Shown here in pieces: positions 1 to 9,602 of a stretch of DNA of 12,816 nt (the first letter of the stretch is position 1; every line of letters starts with the position of its first letter). The stretch comes from Conidiobolus incongruus B7586. Its lineage: Eukaryota > Entomophthoromycota > Entomophthoromycetes > Entomophthorales > Conidiobolaceae. The stretch spans positions 1 to 12,816 of the forward strand of contig JNEM01008606.1 in NCBI GenBank assembly GCA_000697335.1. The letters run 5' to 3'. Made by a program: the position numbers and the translations under genes. The notes below the pieces were generated by a model that was not told the DNA's origin, searched no databases, and saw only the letters and a list, made by a program, of their open reading frames with translations.

Positions 1-80
1 TTAAATTTAATTAATTATTAATTGATATATTAAAACTAAAAGTATATTTAAAATGAGTTATAAATTTGTAGATTTTAGTA
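1..80. repeat. Left terminal inverted repeat (inner part) of the Tc1-like element
   Basis: The reverse complement of this stretch aligns with 1213-1292. The best block is GAGTTATAAATTT at 55-67, mirrored by AAATTTATAACTC at 1224-1236. A second block at about 20-45 (ATATATTAAAACTAAAA) mirrors 1249-1269. Most differences between the arms are A/G or C/T. The similarity runs to base 1, so the outer part of this arm lies outside the window. Confidence 0.75.
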
Positions 81-92
81 TTGATAGAAAAA

Positions 93-1107
93 TTAATATC
101 TAGTATATTTATCTTTTGTTTTTTTAATTTCTTTAAGTTTATAAAGTATAAAGTTAATTAGCTTCTTATATTAAGCAAAATTAATATTATTCTAAGCTTC
201 TTAAATATACTTTTAAAGTTAATTTAAATTTTTTATTAAAGGGAAAGCTTTAATTAATTTTTTTAATTAATCCCAAAGATATTCAATTAGGTTAAAATTA
301 AGAGATTAAAGAGGTTATTTTATAATTATTATTTTGTTATTTTTAAGCTATTTAATAATAGAATTTGTAATATAATAAAAGGTATTATCTTGTTAAAAAA
401 TAATATTTGATTTATATAACTTATATTACTTAATAGTTTTTTTAATTTATTATTTAAAATACTTTAATATATCTCAATATTAATTCCCTTATTAACTTTA
501 CAAAAATATTTTACACTTAAAGATAATATATATCTTTAAACTATAATTAACTTATTATTATATTTTTGGGTTATAATAACATAATGGTTATAAAGTAGTT
601 TTTTATCTTTTTTGAAATATCTAGCTTTTCTATTAAATTTATTAAAATATATTTTTGTTTTATTAAATTAAATAAATTTACTCTAGTTAATTTTAGTTTA
701 ACTTTAGTATAAATATTTAAACTCTTACTTAACTTTATAATAAAACTTCTTTAGTTATAGGTGTTTTTTCTTAAGATGTAAACAATATCTATTCTAACAT
801 AAAGTATATATAATAATATTAATACTAATTAATATTCTTGTATATTTTTGTAATTTTTATTATATTTCTATAATAGTATTATATTTATTTATACTAACTA
901 ATCTATAAATATACTTTTTATCATATTTATCTATAATTTTAATATACTTAAGTTTTAGTTTAGGTGTTTTTTAGCATTGTTCTTAATAACCCTAGCTATA
1001 GTAGATTAGCTAACACTAATAATTCTAATAATCTCACAAGTTGATTTATTTTCATTATAAAGTTGATTAATACATAAGTAAACTTTTTTAGAGAGGGATT
1101 TAAGCAT
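93..1107 (-). pseudogene. Tc1-like transposase, degenerate
   Basis: On the minus strand, an ATG at 1107-1105 opens a helix-turn-helix-like stretch (NENKSTCEIIRIISVS, stop, STIARVIKNNAKKHL). Further in, one frame reads TQKYNNKLIIV, then Q-D-N (387-389 is the Asp), and about 35 codons later SLNFNLIEYLWD, the relic of the Tc1 S-P-D-L-N-P-I-E-x-L-W-D motif (Glu at 282-284). The 34 residues between this Asp and Glu give the DD34E signature. The C-terminus, NNIN...KKLINFILYKLKEIKKTKDKYTRY, matches the typical Tc1 ending before a stop at 93-95. The length, about 338 codons, is normal for the family. There are about fifteen or more in-frame stops, and the N-terminal and C-terminal parts are in different frames. 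Around the first catalytic Asp the frame reads FNKTKI where family members have F/S-D-E-T/S-K, so Asp and Glu look changed to Asn and Lys. Most legible stops sit where Trp or Gln is expected. Confidence 0.85.
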
Positions 1108-1212
1108 TATAATATTAATTTTAAAATATTAACTTAATAATTTTATTATATATATAATATAACAAGAGAAAAAAAGATATATATAAGTTTTGTTATTTAT
1201 ATCCCTTTAATA

Positions 1213-1418
1213 TATAAACCCATAAATTTATAACTCACTTTGGTTAAATTTTAGGTTTTGATATATTAACCAATAGTTAATGAAATATAGTTAAATACAG
1301 TTAGTTATAATCAATTAATATAGGTAAATTATATATTTTAATTTAAATTTATTTAATTAAAAATTATTTAAAATATAAGTAAATATATAAATAATTTTAA
1401 TTTTATAACTCACTTTTA
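1213..1418. repeat. Right terminal inverted repeat with two direct repeats (IR/DR type)
   Basis: The inner direct repeat contains AAATTTATAACTCACTTT (1224-1241). The outer one, in the same orientation, contains AATTTTATAACTCACTTTTA (1399-1418). They are about 175 bp apart, close to the roughly 165 bp spacing known for Sleeping Beauty-like ends. In such elements these repeats are the transposase binding sites; that role here is inferred. The outer repeat is taken as the element's end. Confidence 0.6.
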
Positions 1419-1424
1419 TAGGAT

Positions 1425-1441
1425 AATATATATATATATAT
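1425..1441. repeat. TA microsatellite at the transposon's right flank
   Basis: A run of alternating T and A directly follows the outer repeat of the Tc1-like element. Tc1/mariner elements insert at TA dinucleotides, so the run may be the target site or may have grown from it. Confidence 0.7.
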
Positions 1442-2833
1442 TTTAAAAAATTATAATCTCTTATTTACTCTATATATATTTATTGATTTAAAACTAATAA
1501 TATGTTTAAAAAATTAAAAATTTACCAAATTTCCCATTGTTTTGAATTTAAGATAATATTACTCTAAATATTAAATTATAAGAATTTATTGAAATTGAAA
1601 ATAAATAAAGATTTTGGTATATAAGTTATAAAAATAATTATATAATATATAAGTAATATTTTTTTTATTATTAATAACTTTTTTCCATGCTTTTAGCAAG
1701 CTTTTAACACCTAAAAAATAATTTTTTTTATTAATGACTAAAATTTAATATTTTACAAACTAATTAAATTTTACTGAAACTTTTTTTCTTATAAAAATAT
1801 TTTTTGAATAACAAATTAAAATTATTTAACTTTTATTTAATTTAATACCATACTTAATGAATTAAAGGTTTTTATTCTATTTTTTATATTATAAAATACA
1901 AAAATTAATATATTAACTGAATATTTGAATTTAGTAATTAATAATGAATAAAATCAACTTTATATTTTAAAAATCAAAATTATTAATAATAGTCAAAGTA
2001 AAATAATAAAATATCAAATAAAAGAAATGTATTTTTCAGTTTAATAAAGGTTATATATATATTGAGGTTATTTTCAAATTATACTTTATTTTAAATTATA
2101 ATAAGGATTATAAATATATTTAATATTGATTTATATATAAAATAATATAAAAGTTTCAATATTGTTCTCTAATTAAATATATTATTTGAATATATATTTT
2201 TTTGGATAAATTATAAATTAATTTAAATACCCTTTTTTATATTTAAATTAAATTAACCATATATATTTTATAACTCAATAATATTAATTTCTCTATATAA
2301 AACAAAATATTTAAAAGTATATATTTTTTGAATAAAAATAAAATCAAATAATTATCAAATATTATATATATTTAACAATAACAAATACTCTTTATTAAAT
2401 CTACATAAATGATATAGTAATCTAAAAGCTTAAATTATATCTAGAAAAGCTGAATTATAATTATAGATTTTAAAAAACAAGGATTAATAGGTTTTCTTCT
2501 TTTATTTTAATGCCATTGCAAATTAAATTTGACCACCAATTCTTTCTAAAATCACTGAGAAAATTTTGGCTTTTAATTTTGATAACAAATTAATTTCCTT
2601 CAGGTTTATCAATTCAATAAAGAAAATTATATTGGGAGAGTTTGTGGACTTAATTATAATTTTAGTAACATAAAAATAAATTGTATTTAAAAAATATTTT
2701 AAAATATATTTTTATAAGACAGCAAGAATAATCAAAGAGAAAAATAACAATCTTGTAATAAAAATGCAAAGTAATTAAATTAATTATTGAATAATATAAT
2801 GTTGTGAGAATTCCTGAATTCGTGGTTTAAAAA
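1442..2833. other. AT-rich intergenic DNA, no gene supported
   Basis: This stretch is almost entirely A and T, with frequent stops in all frames, and I see no gene in it up to about 2490. From about 2490 to 2660 the composition becomes slightly less extreme. One minus-strand frame there is open for about 35 codons (FVIKIKSQNFLSDFRKN and onward), and a short plus-strand frame starts at an ATG near 2511. Neither has a recognisable domain, a clear splice site or a paralog in the window, so both are left uncalled. Confidence 0.6.
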
Positions 2834-3530
2834 ATGGTGAGAAGAGTCAATAAATGTATTAAGAGTAAAAATAGAATAGCAATGGTAGGAAATAACAATT
2901 ATGAAATTAGGCAGAGCTTACTCAATAGAATAAGAGATTACCTTTGGTACAAGGTAAGCATTTGCAACTAATATCACGCAAGCAAAACATGTCATAGTTA
3001 TGGATATCTATATGTGGAACTTAAACAAGGTTTTCAAATGTCCTCAATATCATATAGAGATATATTAAGTCATCAATCCTGCCAGAAACATCCTCTTCCG
3101 CTCTCTAAGAGTCAATCGAGCCAGTCTTTCAGGCTTGGAGTCTATGAACTCCATGCAGGAATTGGACAAGGGTGATAAAATTTCATCAATTATGGATAAG
3201 TTTAATTGTAAACGTTGGTACTGACTTACTGATGAGAGCCCTCTCAATTTCAAATTGCTATAGTATCTGCATTACAGGATCGACAGGTATAAAACCAAAC
3301 TTGAATTTTCTGGCAAAAGTTTAGACCTACCATCATTGGTTAGCAGGGTATCCCTATTCTTGAAGTGATATTAGCATTATTATTAATGAATCTTAGAAAT
3401 ATTTTTACCGAATTCAATTATATAACTTGTAATTCCACTAAAATTGGAATTGAATGAATGATATAATTCAACTAACCCATTTGTAAATAAATAACTTACA
3501 TTTTAATTACATAGGTTAAAAATATATTAA
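2834..3530 (+). pseudogene. Unresolved gene or gene relic, probably plus strand, with introns
   Basis: I do not recognise the product. The region has clearly higher GC than its surroundings. A 40-codon open stretch starts at an ATG at 2834 (MVRRVNKCIKSKNRIAMVGN...RIRDYLWYK) and ends at 2953 exactly at a good donor, AAG|GTAAGC. Downstream, plus-strand frame 3069-3218 reads VINPARNILFRSLRVNRASL and continues SGLESMNSMQELDKGDKISS. That wording is faintly LRR-like. A candidate intron (GTAAAC...CTATAG, about 56 nt) and another (GTATAA...TTAGCAG, about 60 nt) would lead into an open frame, GIPILEVILALLLMNLRNIF and onward, that stops near 3457. The first exon does not join the next frame in phase with the acceptors I can see. 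A minus-strand frame is also open at 3065-3253 but lacks an ATG. It may be a real intron-rich gene, a broken one, or two things. Confidence 0.35.
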
Positions 3531-3964
3531 ATTTTTTTTATTATTTAATAATAATACAATTTTGAAAATAGGGATCTATTAGGATAAAAGAAATTTAATT
3601 AAAATTTCTCAATCTATATAATTAAATAAATCATTATATAATGTTTGTAAATTAATGATTTCAAAAATTGGTAATTGAAAGAATAAAAAGAGAGCATATT
3701 TGATTGTTTTAATGAAGAAAGCATAAATATTAATCATTCAAAAATTTTAATACAATAAATTTACACTTCTCATCAGATACTCTTATATTATTCTTTTATC
3801 TTAATAATATATAAATAAAAAACACCAACTATTATATACTAAATTATTCACTCTCAAATTATATTTATTAATATGAAAAATCATATGATACAAAATAGAA
3901 ACATAGTGACATATTATATTTGTTTGAGTTCAAATATATTCTGATTGAAAATTTATTAAATTAG
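3531..3964. other. AT-rich intergenic DNA
   Basis: I see no open frame, RNA gene, repeat or regulatory site that stands out from the base composition. Confidence 0.5.
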
Positions 3965-4387
3965 AGATTTCAAAGTGTGACCATTAAATTATGTTTAACT
4001 TTGGGCTTCTTGTCCATATCGATTAAACACCTTTTACCATTTCTAGTTGGTGATGAGTTTATTAATTTCAATTTCAGACATTACACTGTTTCAACAATAT
4101 CACTACAGAGGATCGTCCTTAACAACTGAATCTATTGTTTCTACTTGCTACAATGTGGAACCTTACAATCTATCAACTCAATCAAATTAACATTAAACTA
4201 ACTCTCAACACATTTTACCATGTTAGCCTCCTCAACAAACACCAATTATTATTGTTAATTAAGATACATTAGCTTAGCTTGATGCGGATTGGGTACACCT
4301 TTTCTTACCCATTGTCAAGGAACTCGTTTCCCCTTAATTCTAATCTATTCTACTAATAATAAACCGAAATCCTACTCTATATTTTGA
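3965..4387 (+). pseudogene. Possible relic of a secreted or membrane protein gene
   Basis: One plus-strand frame runs for 140 codons with four internal stops, fewer than base composition alone would give. The first 54 codons are uninterrupted: a hydrophobic signal-peptide-like segment (VTIKLCLTLGFLSISI) is followed by KHLLPFLVGDEFINFNFRHY and then TVSTISLQ. The pattern of a leader, then L-V-G-D/E, then Y-x-V-S-x-x-L-Q loosely recalls the start of a mature trypsin-like protease. No catalytic His, Asp or Ser motif can be shown, so the family is not assigned. There is no ATG at the head of the frame, and the 5' end is missing or unrecognised. It is a GC-richer island between AT-rich flanks. It could also be chance openness in less AT-rich intergenic DNA. 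Confidence 0.3.
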
Positions 4388-5081
4388 AATTTTATTAACT
4401 TAATTATGTTTATAGAGTTATAATTTTATACCTTTTTTTTCAAAAAAAATAAGGTTTGAACCAGTATAATCAGTGAAATGCCAATAATTTTATGAGATTT
4501 TTTACTATTAAAGATTTCAACTTAAAAGACATAATTAAAATTATATAAAAAATTTAATTGTACAATTAATAGGTTTAAATCTAAGTCAATTTCATATACT
4601 AGATTTGAATTTAATATTAAATTGTAATTTCTATAGCTTGCAATACGTATTTTGATACATTAACTTTTATTCATCTTTTTAATTAAGATATATATTAATT
4701 TTTCGCTCATTTTCTCATTAATACTTTCATTGATTTCATAAAATCCATTAGAGAATTTCCAGAATCTACTATAAAACCCTCTTTCAAATGACTCACGATC
4801 CTAATTCTTGACTAATTGATAATTTAAATTTTGCCCGAGTTTAGATCAATCAATTTTGTGAGAAATTTAAAAATTTGGAAAATTTGTCAATTGAATTACT
4901 ATATTTAGTATACTACCGGTATTTTGTCTATAATAAGTAATTGGTGGACTATTAAAATCAAATATATTAATATAAATAGTTATAATTATCCAAAACATGA
5001 AAACTCTTATTCGTTATATTAAATGTTTTAATTACAGTAATCCTTGAAAATTAAATGATAATAAATATTTAAAAAAAAATT
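4388..5081. other. AT-rich region upstream of gene A
   Basis: No gene is visible. The stretch presumably holds the promoter and 5' leader of the F-box gene that starts at 5082. Apart from a TATA-like string at 4971-4979, nothing rises above background. Confidence 0.4.
4971..4979 (+). promoter_or_regulatory. Candidate TATA-like element for gene A
   Basis: TATAAATAG lies about 110 bp before the start codon at 5082. In DNA this rich in A and T such a string can easily occur by chance, and no transcription start is known, so this is only a candidate. Confidence 0.2.
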
Positions 5082-6718
5082 ATGGAAATAAAAGTAATAT
5101 CAAAATCTAAAGAAATCAAATCTATTGACAATTGGAGAGATTTAGATGCTGATTTACTTTTACAAATTGCAATTTATATTCCCAATTCTTTATTACATCC
5201 TTTAGGACAAGTGTGTTCCAGATGGAACCATATTCTAACACCCCTAATCTGGCGCAATATTTATAGAGGTTTTGGCAAGAAACCGAATAAGATGGATATT
5301 TTGAAGAAATACGGTAAATTTGTGGAATTTATGGAATCGAGTACTTTACATTCTCCGCAAATTGGTCAAGAAAATTGGATGGATTTCTGTCCCCAAATTT
5401 GGTACTATTATTTGCCGATGTATGAGCATTTTTATCTATACTCGCCCCAATTGCTAAGTTTTTATCAACTTCCGGAAAAGCTTCATCCGATTCCTATAGT
5501 CAGTTTGTGTGAGGATAATGACTGGATGCATATTGTTCTGTTGTCCAGAATGCGAAATCCCCCAATTATCAAAGGGTATTCGATTGATTCATTGCAAGAA
5601 TCTGCCACGCGATTAATGTCTTTACCTCCCGATATGAGATCTAATGTCAATACTTTAGAACTTACAATTAGGGAAAATTTTCCAATCGATTCTTTAATTC
5701 GAGTTATTACTTCACTTCCCAATCTGATTACGTTGGATATTGGACATTACATCGATGGTACTGTCGAATCATGGATTGATTTAGATAAATTTCTTAGACA
5801 TTCTGGTAATATAAAAAATTTTAAATTGGATATTAATGTTCGAAACTATAAACAATTACACGAAACGGAAATTGTAGAGAGTGATTCTGTTGATTTTTCG
5901 ACTAATATTAGATCAATGTATATTATGTTACCAAGTGTAAAGTCGAATAAGAGAGGTCTCATTAGTGTAATCAAAAATATTAGTTTCAATTTTGTCCAAC
6001 TGTTTGTAATGGCATCCCCTATGCTCACAGAAGTATCAATTGCTGTTATGGACTACAATATCTTATTACGATTGGCAAAACACTGTCCTAAATTGACCAA
6101 ATTATGCTCTCAAACACCGCTGCCAATATTCTATGAAGATACGCCATGCTTTCACAGCCTTAAGCAATTATCGATTTCATCCCTTGACGATATCCATACT
6201 GAAATGACTGATGAATTGACCACCATCTTTCCGAATGTTACTGAACTGTATATTGATCATTATTACGCTCATATGTCTCGTGAATGTACAAATCATGACC
6301 TCTTCTTACTACCTCAGCTGTTTCCCAAATTGGTAACCCTCTCAATTTCTCACGATATCAGCGATATCACTCTAGAAAGACTCCTTTCGCGAGAAGAGCC
6401 ACTCCACTTAACCCACTTGTATTTGCATTCACCAAACGGTACCTGGAAGAATTTAATTCAAGTGATTAAACGTAAGTGTCCCGATTTACATTCTATTATT
6501 TACCACTGGCGCGCTTATTGGGATGGCTATGAAGCTTGTCCCATTAATGAACTCATACCTCAATTTCCATCGATTAATTTTTTTATTGCGAAATTTTGGG
6601 ATCCTTTCGTTTACGAAAATGTAAGAATTTTTATATTTGATATATGTATATATTTATATTAACAAAGATTTAGATTTATCGATTGGAAGATTATTTAAAT
6701 AGAACATTATTGAATTAA
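5082..6718 (+). CDS. F-box/LRR-like protein, gene A (two exons: 5082-6620, 6674-6718)
   Basis: The predicted protein has 527 residues. An F-box occupies about residues 18-61: W-R-D-L-D-A-D-L-L-L-Q-I, then Y-I-P, P-L-G-Q-V-C-S-R-W and I-W-R-N-I-Y, the usual spacing of hydrophobic and Trp positions. A conserved middle part follows, with IWYYYLPMY and DWMHIVLLSRM. The rest, about 195-513, is a series of irregular LRR-like units (LPNLITLDI, CPKLTKLCS, FHSLKQLSISS, FPNVTELYIDHY, FPKLVTLSISHDI, LHLTHLYLHS, PSINFFIA). F-box proteins generally bridge Skp1/cullin ubiquitin ligases to a target; the target is unknown. Exon 1 ends ...YEN at a GTAAGA donor, and exon 2 adds IYRLEDYLNRTLLN and a stop, matching gene C. 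The ATG at 5082 has an A at -3 and sits 18 residues into the same layout as gene C. There is no signal peptide or membrane span, so it should be cytosolic or nuclear. Confidence 0.85.
6621..6673 (+). other. Intron of gene A (53 nt, phase 0)
   Basis: The donor is AAT|GTAAGA at 6621. The acceptor is TTTAG at 6673, with a TTAAC branch-like site at about 6657-6661. An earlier AG (CAAAG) would put a stop straight after the join. The downstream exon matches that of gene C in peptide sequence, which supports this acceptor. Reading through the donor gives a spurious tail (VRIFIFDICIYLY) ending at 6662. Confidence 0.8.
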
Positions 6719-7384
6719 TTCAAATTTGTATTTTACTAACCTAACTTTGAAATTAAAATTTAATATTCAGTTTTAAAAATTTTATTATGGCTCATATTAA
6801 AAAAATTGAATTTAAATATTAAGAATAATTATTAATAAAAAAATAATTAAAATTTATATATCCATTACTTATGCCTCAAAATTTTATTATATATATGTAA
6901 TTTAAATATTTGATTGATACTATATTAATATTAAAATATGATTCAATAATTACTATTTAATAGTTTAAATTGAATTAATAAATTAATTTTGAAATAGAAA
7001 TTGTAAATATTTCGTCAATTTTTTAAATAAAAAAATATTATATACCTTACAATTTTGTTAATGATTTTCATTGTTATTCAATGAATAATTAACTATATAA
7101 TTTGGATGTTATTTATTAAAATAGCTAATTATTACAAATTTGACAATTTAATTACTAATTTTAGTAAATATTAAATGTTTTAGTCAAAATAGGCAATTTA
7201 CTAGTTATTCAAATCCCATTCATATACATATAAAGCTCATAAATATAGACTTTTTGGAATTGATTATATTTTAAATACCTAATGTAGTTTTAATATTTAA
7301 TTCATAATTAATAAAATATACCTAAAACAATTTGGAAAAAGTAATAATTCAATATTTTATCCAAAATAATAAGGAATATTTTGA
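6719..7384. other. AT-rich spacer between gene A and pseudogene B
   Basis: It contains the 3' flank of gene A, with an AATAAA string at 6834-6839 that could be a poly(A) signal but is weak evidence here. The lost 5' part of pseudogene B must lie near its right end. No other gene is seen. Confidence 0.5.
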
Positions 7385-8845
7385 AATTATTTAAGTACAG
7401 ACATATAAAAATTTTCAAATTATAATCCGGATTCCCTACTTCACTTAATGGAATTAATATGTCCAAGATGGCCGAATATTTTAGGGTCCAAAATCTGATG
7501 AAATGCATATAGAAGTATCAATAATAAACCTAACAAAATGGAAATTTTAAAGGAATATTCTGATCTTGTTAAATATTTCAAAATGGGGATGTTATGAAAA
7601 TCAGATGTGGGAAAAAAATTAGTTAGATTACTGTGTTCACATTTGATACTAAAATTTTCCAATTTATCACCATTTGTTCAGCCATTCGCCAAAGTTGTTA
7701 AGTTTTCAAAAACTATCTATAGTACTTGATCCTATTCCAATGGTTTGTATAAATACTGTTAAAAATTGGGTAAACGTGGTGGTATCATTGAGAATGGGAT
7801 ATCTTGCGATTATTGAGAGATATCATTTGAAATTTCTGGAGGATCCAATAATTTGATTGTAATATTTACTTTTTGAAATGAAATTTAAAGACATTTGATA
7901 TTATGATTGGTGGATAATTTTCTTTAGATACTTTAATACGACTTATTTGCGGACTTTTCAAAATTTAATATATTTAAGCTTGACAATAATCAGATATCAT
8001 ATATAGAAGAATTGACTAGTTTTAAAAAATTTCCGATATTAACAGGTTATTTAAAACATACCATAATTGATATCGATATTAGCAGATACAAATAATCTCA
8101 AGGAACTGTGATTGAAAGGAAGGAATGTGTTAACTATTATACCAATTTACAATCATTGGAAATTTGAACATATTACGACAATTACAATAAATTGACACTT
8201 ATCAAAAAAAGCAAATATATTGGTTTTAACTTTTTTCAATTGTTCGTTATGGTTTCCATCTTTAACTGAAGTTACAATTTTAATGATAGACTAAAATATA
8301 TTAGTTTTATCGGCCAAGAGTTGTCAATAAAATTATGCGTGGATGCTCCCTTACCAGTATATGATGAATATATCAATTGCTTTCATAAGATGAAACAATT
8401 ATCAATATCCTCGTTTGACAATAACAACTTTGAAATGAATAATGACTTAGAAACCATCTTTCCAAAGGTAACCAAATTATACCTTGATAATTACTTTGAG
8501 CATGTACCTAAAAATTGTACCAAACTTGAATTGTTCCTCTTACACGAACTTTTCCAAAACTAGCAAGTCTTAAATTATCACATGAAATCAGTAATACTAC
8601 TCTAAAACAGCTACTTTGTTATTATAAGCCATTATACTTTTAAACACCTTTACCACCGTTCACGCACTCAATCATGGCCTAATCTAATTTAATTTATCAA
8701 AAATGCAATAATTTAAATATTATTTTCTACGACTACATATTCATTGGGAAAGCTTTGACACTAGTTCAATTCATGAATTAACGCAAGTTTTCAATCAATC
8801 AAAATAATTAAATCATTAATTATAATCATTTGATAACAAAAATAT
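7385..8845 (+). pseudogene. Broken F-box/LRR-like paralog (pseudogene B)
   Basis: Pieces of the family follow in the right order but in changing frames. Near 7385-7600 an F-box relic reads STDI, stop, KFSNYNPDSLLHLMELICPRW, NILGSKI, two stops, then NKPNKMEILKEYSDLVKYF. At 7674-7856, FSHSPKLLSFQKLSIVLDPI and WVNVVVSLRM match the middle part of A. At about 8218-8245 comes GFNFFQLFVMVS. At 8321-8563 the longest open piece reads LCVDAPLPVYDEYINCFHKM and KQLSISSFD...ETIFPKVTKLYLDNYFEH. From 8620 to 8790 a HWES...SIHEL relic corresponds to the last LRR-like units. At least three frame changes and numerous stops are visible, so no full-length product is possible. By eye it is nearer to A than to C (for example KQLSISS and PLPVY versus A's PLPIF). 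The 5' start and the last mini-exon cannot be placed. Confidence 0.85.
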
Positions 8846-9602
8846 AATTATATTAATATTTTAAATTAATTTAATTTTTATAATAAGACTATATTAAGAA
8901 TTTTAATTGTAATTCTAGAGAGCAGGGTTATAGAATACATTAAGAATTTATTGTCACTTCAGTTAATGCTAAATAATTTCCAAAGCAAACAAGTTTTAGG
9001 TGACATAAGAAATAGTGTTAAGTTATTTTTGTAGTTAAATTTCTATTCAATTTATAAAATAATTTATTTTGATATATACTTAAAAATACTTTTTCAATTA
9101 TTGAACTAATATATTGATTTGATATTTGAATTTTTCATTATATAATATCTCTTTGTTCTTTTAATTAATTTTATATTATTAACAATTATAAATTATATAT
9201 TTGTCAATAGCAATTTTATCATTATATATATAGATATATAATGAAAAATATCAAAATCAAATTCAGTTAATAAATAATTTTACAAAATTTTCTTATTCAA
9301 GCTAAATAATAGTTTAACATAATAATATTATAATGAAACTAAATTTAATAAATTCGGGAAATAATTATTTTCAAAATTACTACAATATATAGATACTCAA
9401 AAAATTTATTTAATATCGAATTAAATCTGCTTTGTCTTAAAAACTCCTAAATAATTTTAAATATTTAGTATCAATAAAATAAAGAAATAGATTGAATATC
9501 TTAAAATTTTACCAAGTGTAAAATTGGAGTAAAAAATATTTTATGATAATAATAGTTTGTTTAAGTGTACTAAATTATCTAAATGATAATTGATTTAAAC
9601 TA
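8846..9602. other. AT-rich spacer, no gene supported
   Basis: No open frame, RNA gene or repeat is evident. The final part lies upstream of the relic that begins at 9603 and would have held its promoter. Confidence 0.5.

Larger units (their letters stand above)
1..1418 (-). mobile_element. Decayed Tc1-like (DD34E) DNA transposon, left end outside the window
   Basis: This is a cut-and-paste element of the IS630-Tc1-mariner superfamily. The sequence shows a minus-strand transposase relic flanked by inverted repeats that are about 80 bp long within the window and continue past its left edge. The right side carries the same end motif twice, about 175 bp apart, like the IR/DR ends of Sleeping Beauty-type Tc1 elements. 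If the left side mirrors this, the full element would be about 1.5 kb, near the usual size of such elements. It is non-autonomous now because the transposase has many stops and at least one frame change. The right boundary at about 1418 is inferred from the outer repeat and the adjoining TA-rich target. The superfamily call is firm; the exact ends are less so. Confidence 0.85.

Noticed and set aside
2265-2280. TTTTATAACTCA string resembling the transposon end
   Set aside because: Only about 12 bases match and no partner in opposite orientation at a sensible distance is seen; likely chance in AT-rich DNA. A similar string at about 4414-4430 was rejected for the same reason.
3065-3253. Minus-strand 62-codon open frame as a gene
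   Set aside because: Its apparent start is TTG, not ATG; eukaryotic genes rarely start this way. Plus-strand frames over the same bases are equally open and splice candidates to extend it upstream create stops. The openness is explained by higher local GC.
4080-4345. Possible solo LTR, suggested by several TGTTGA and TCAACA strings
   Set aside because: No pair of matching ends with a target duplication, no primer site and no second copy in the window could be found.
5483-6028. Minus-strand open frames inside gene A
   Set aside because: They lie opposite a long, paralog-supported coding exon and show no independent motif; they are antisense shadows.
7308-7662. Two overlapping minus-strand open frames near the start of pseudogene B
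   Set aside because: The plus strand here carries recognisable F-box relics in the right order; the minus frames have no recognisable content.
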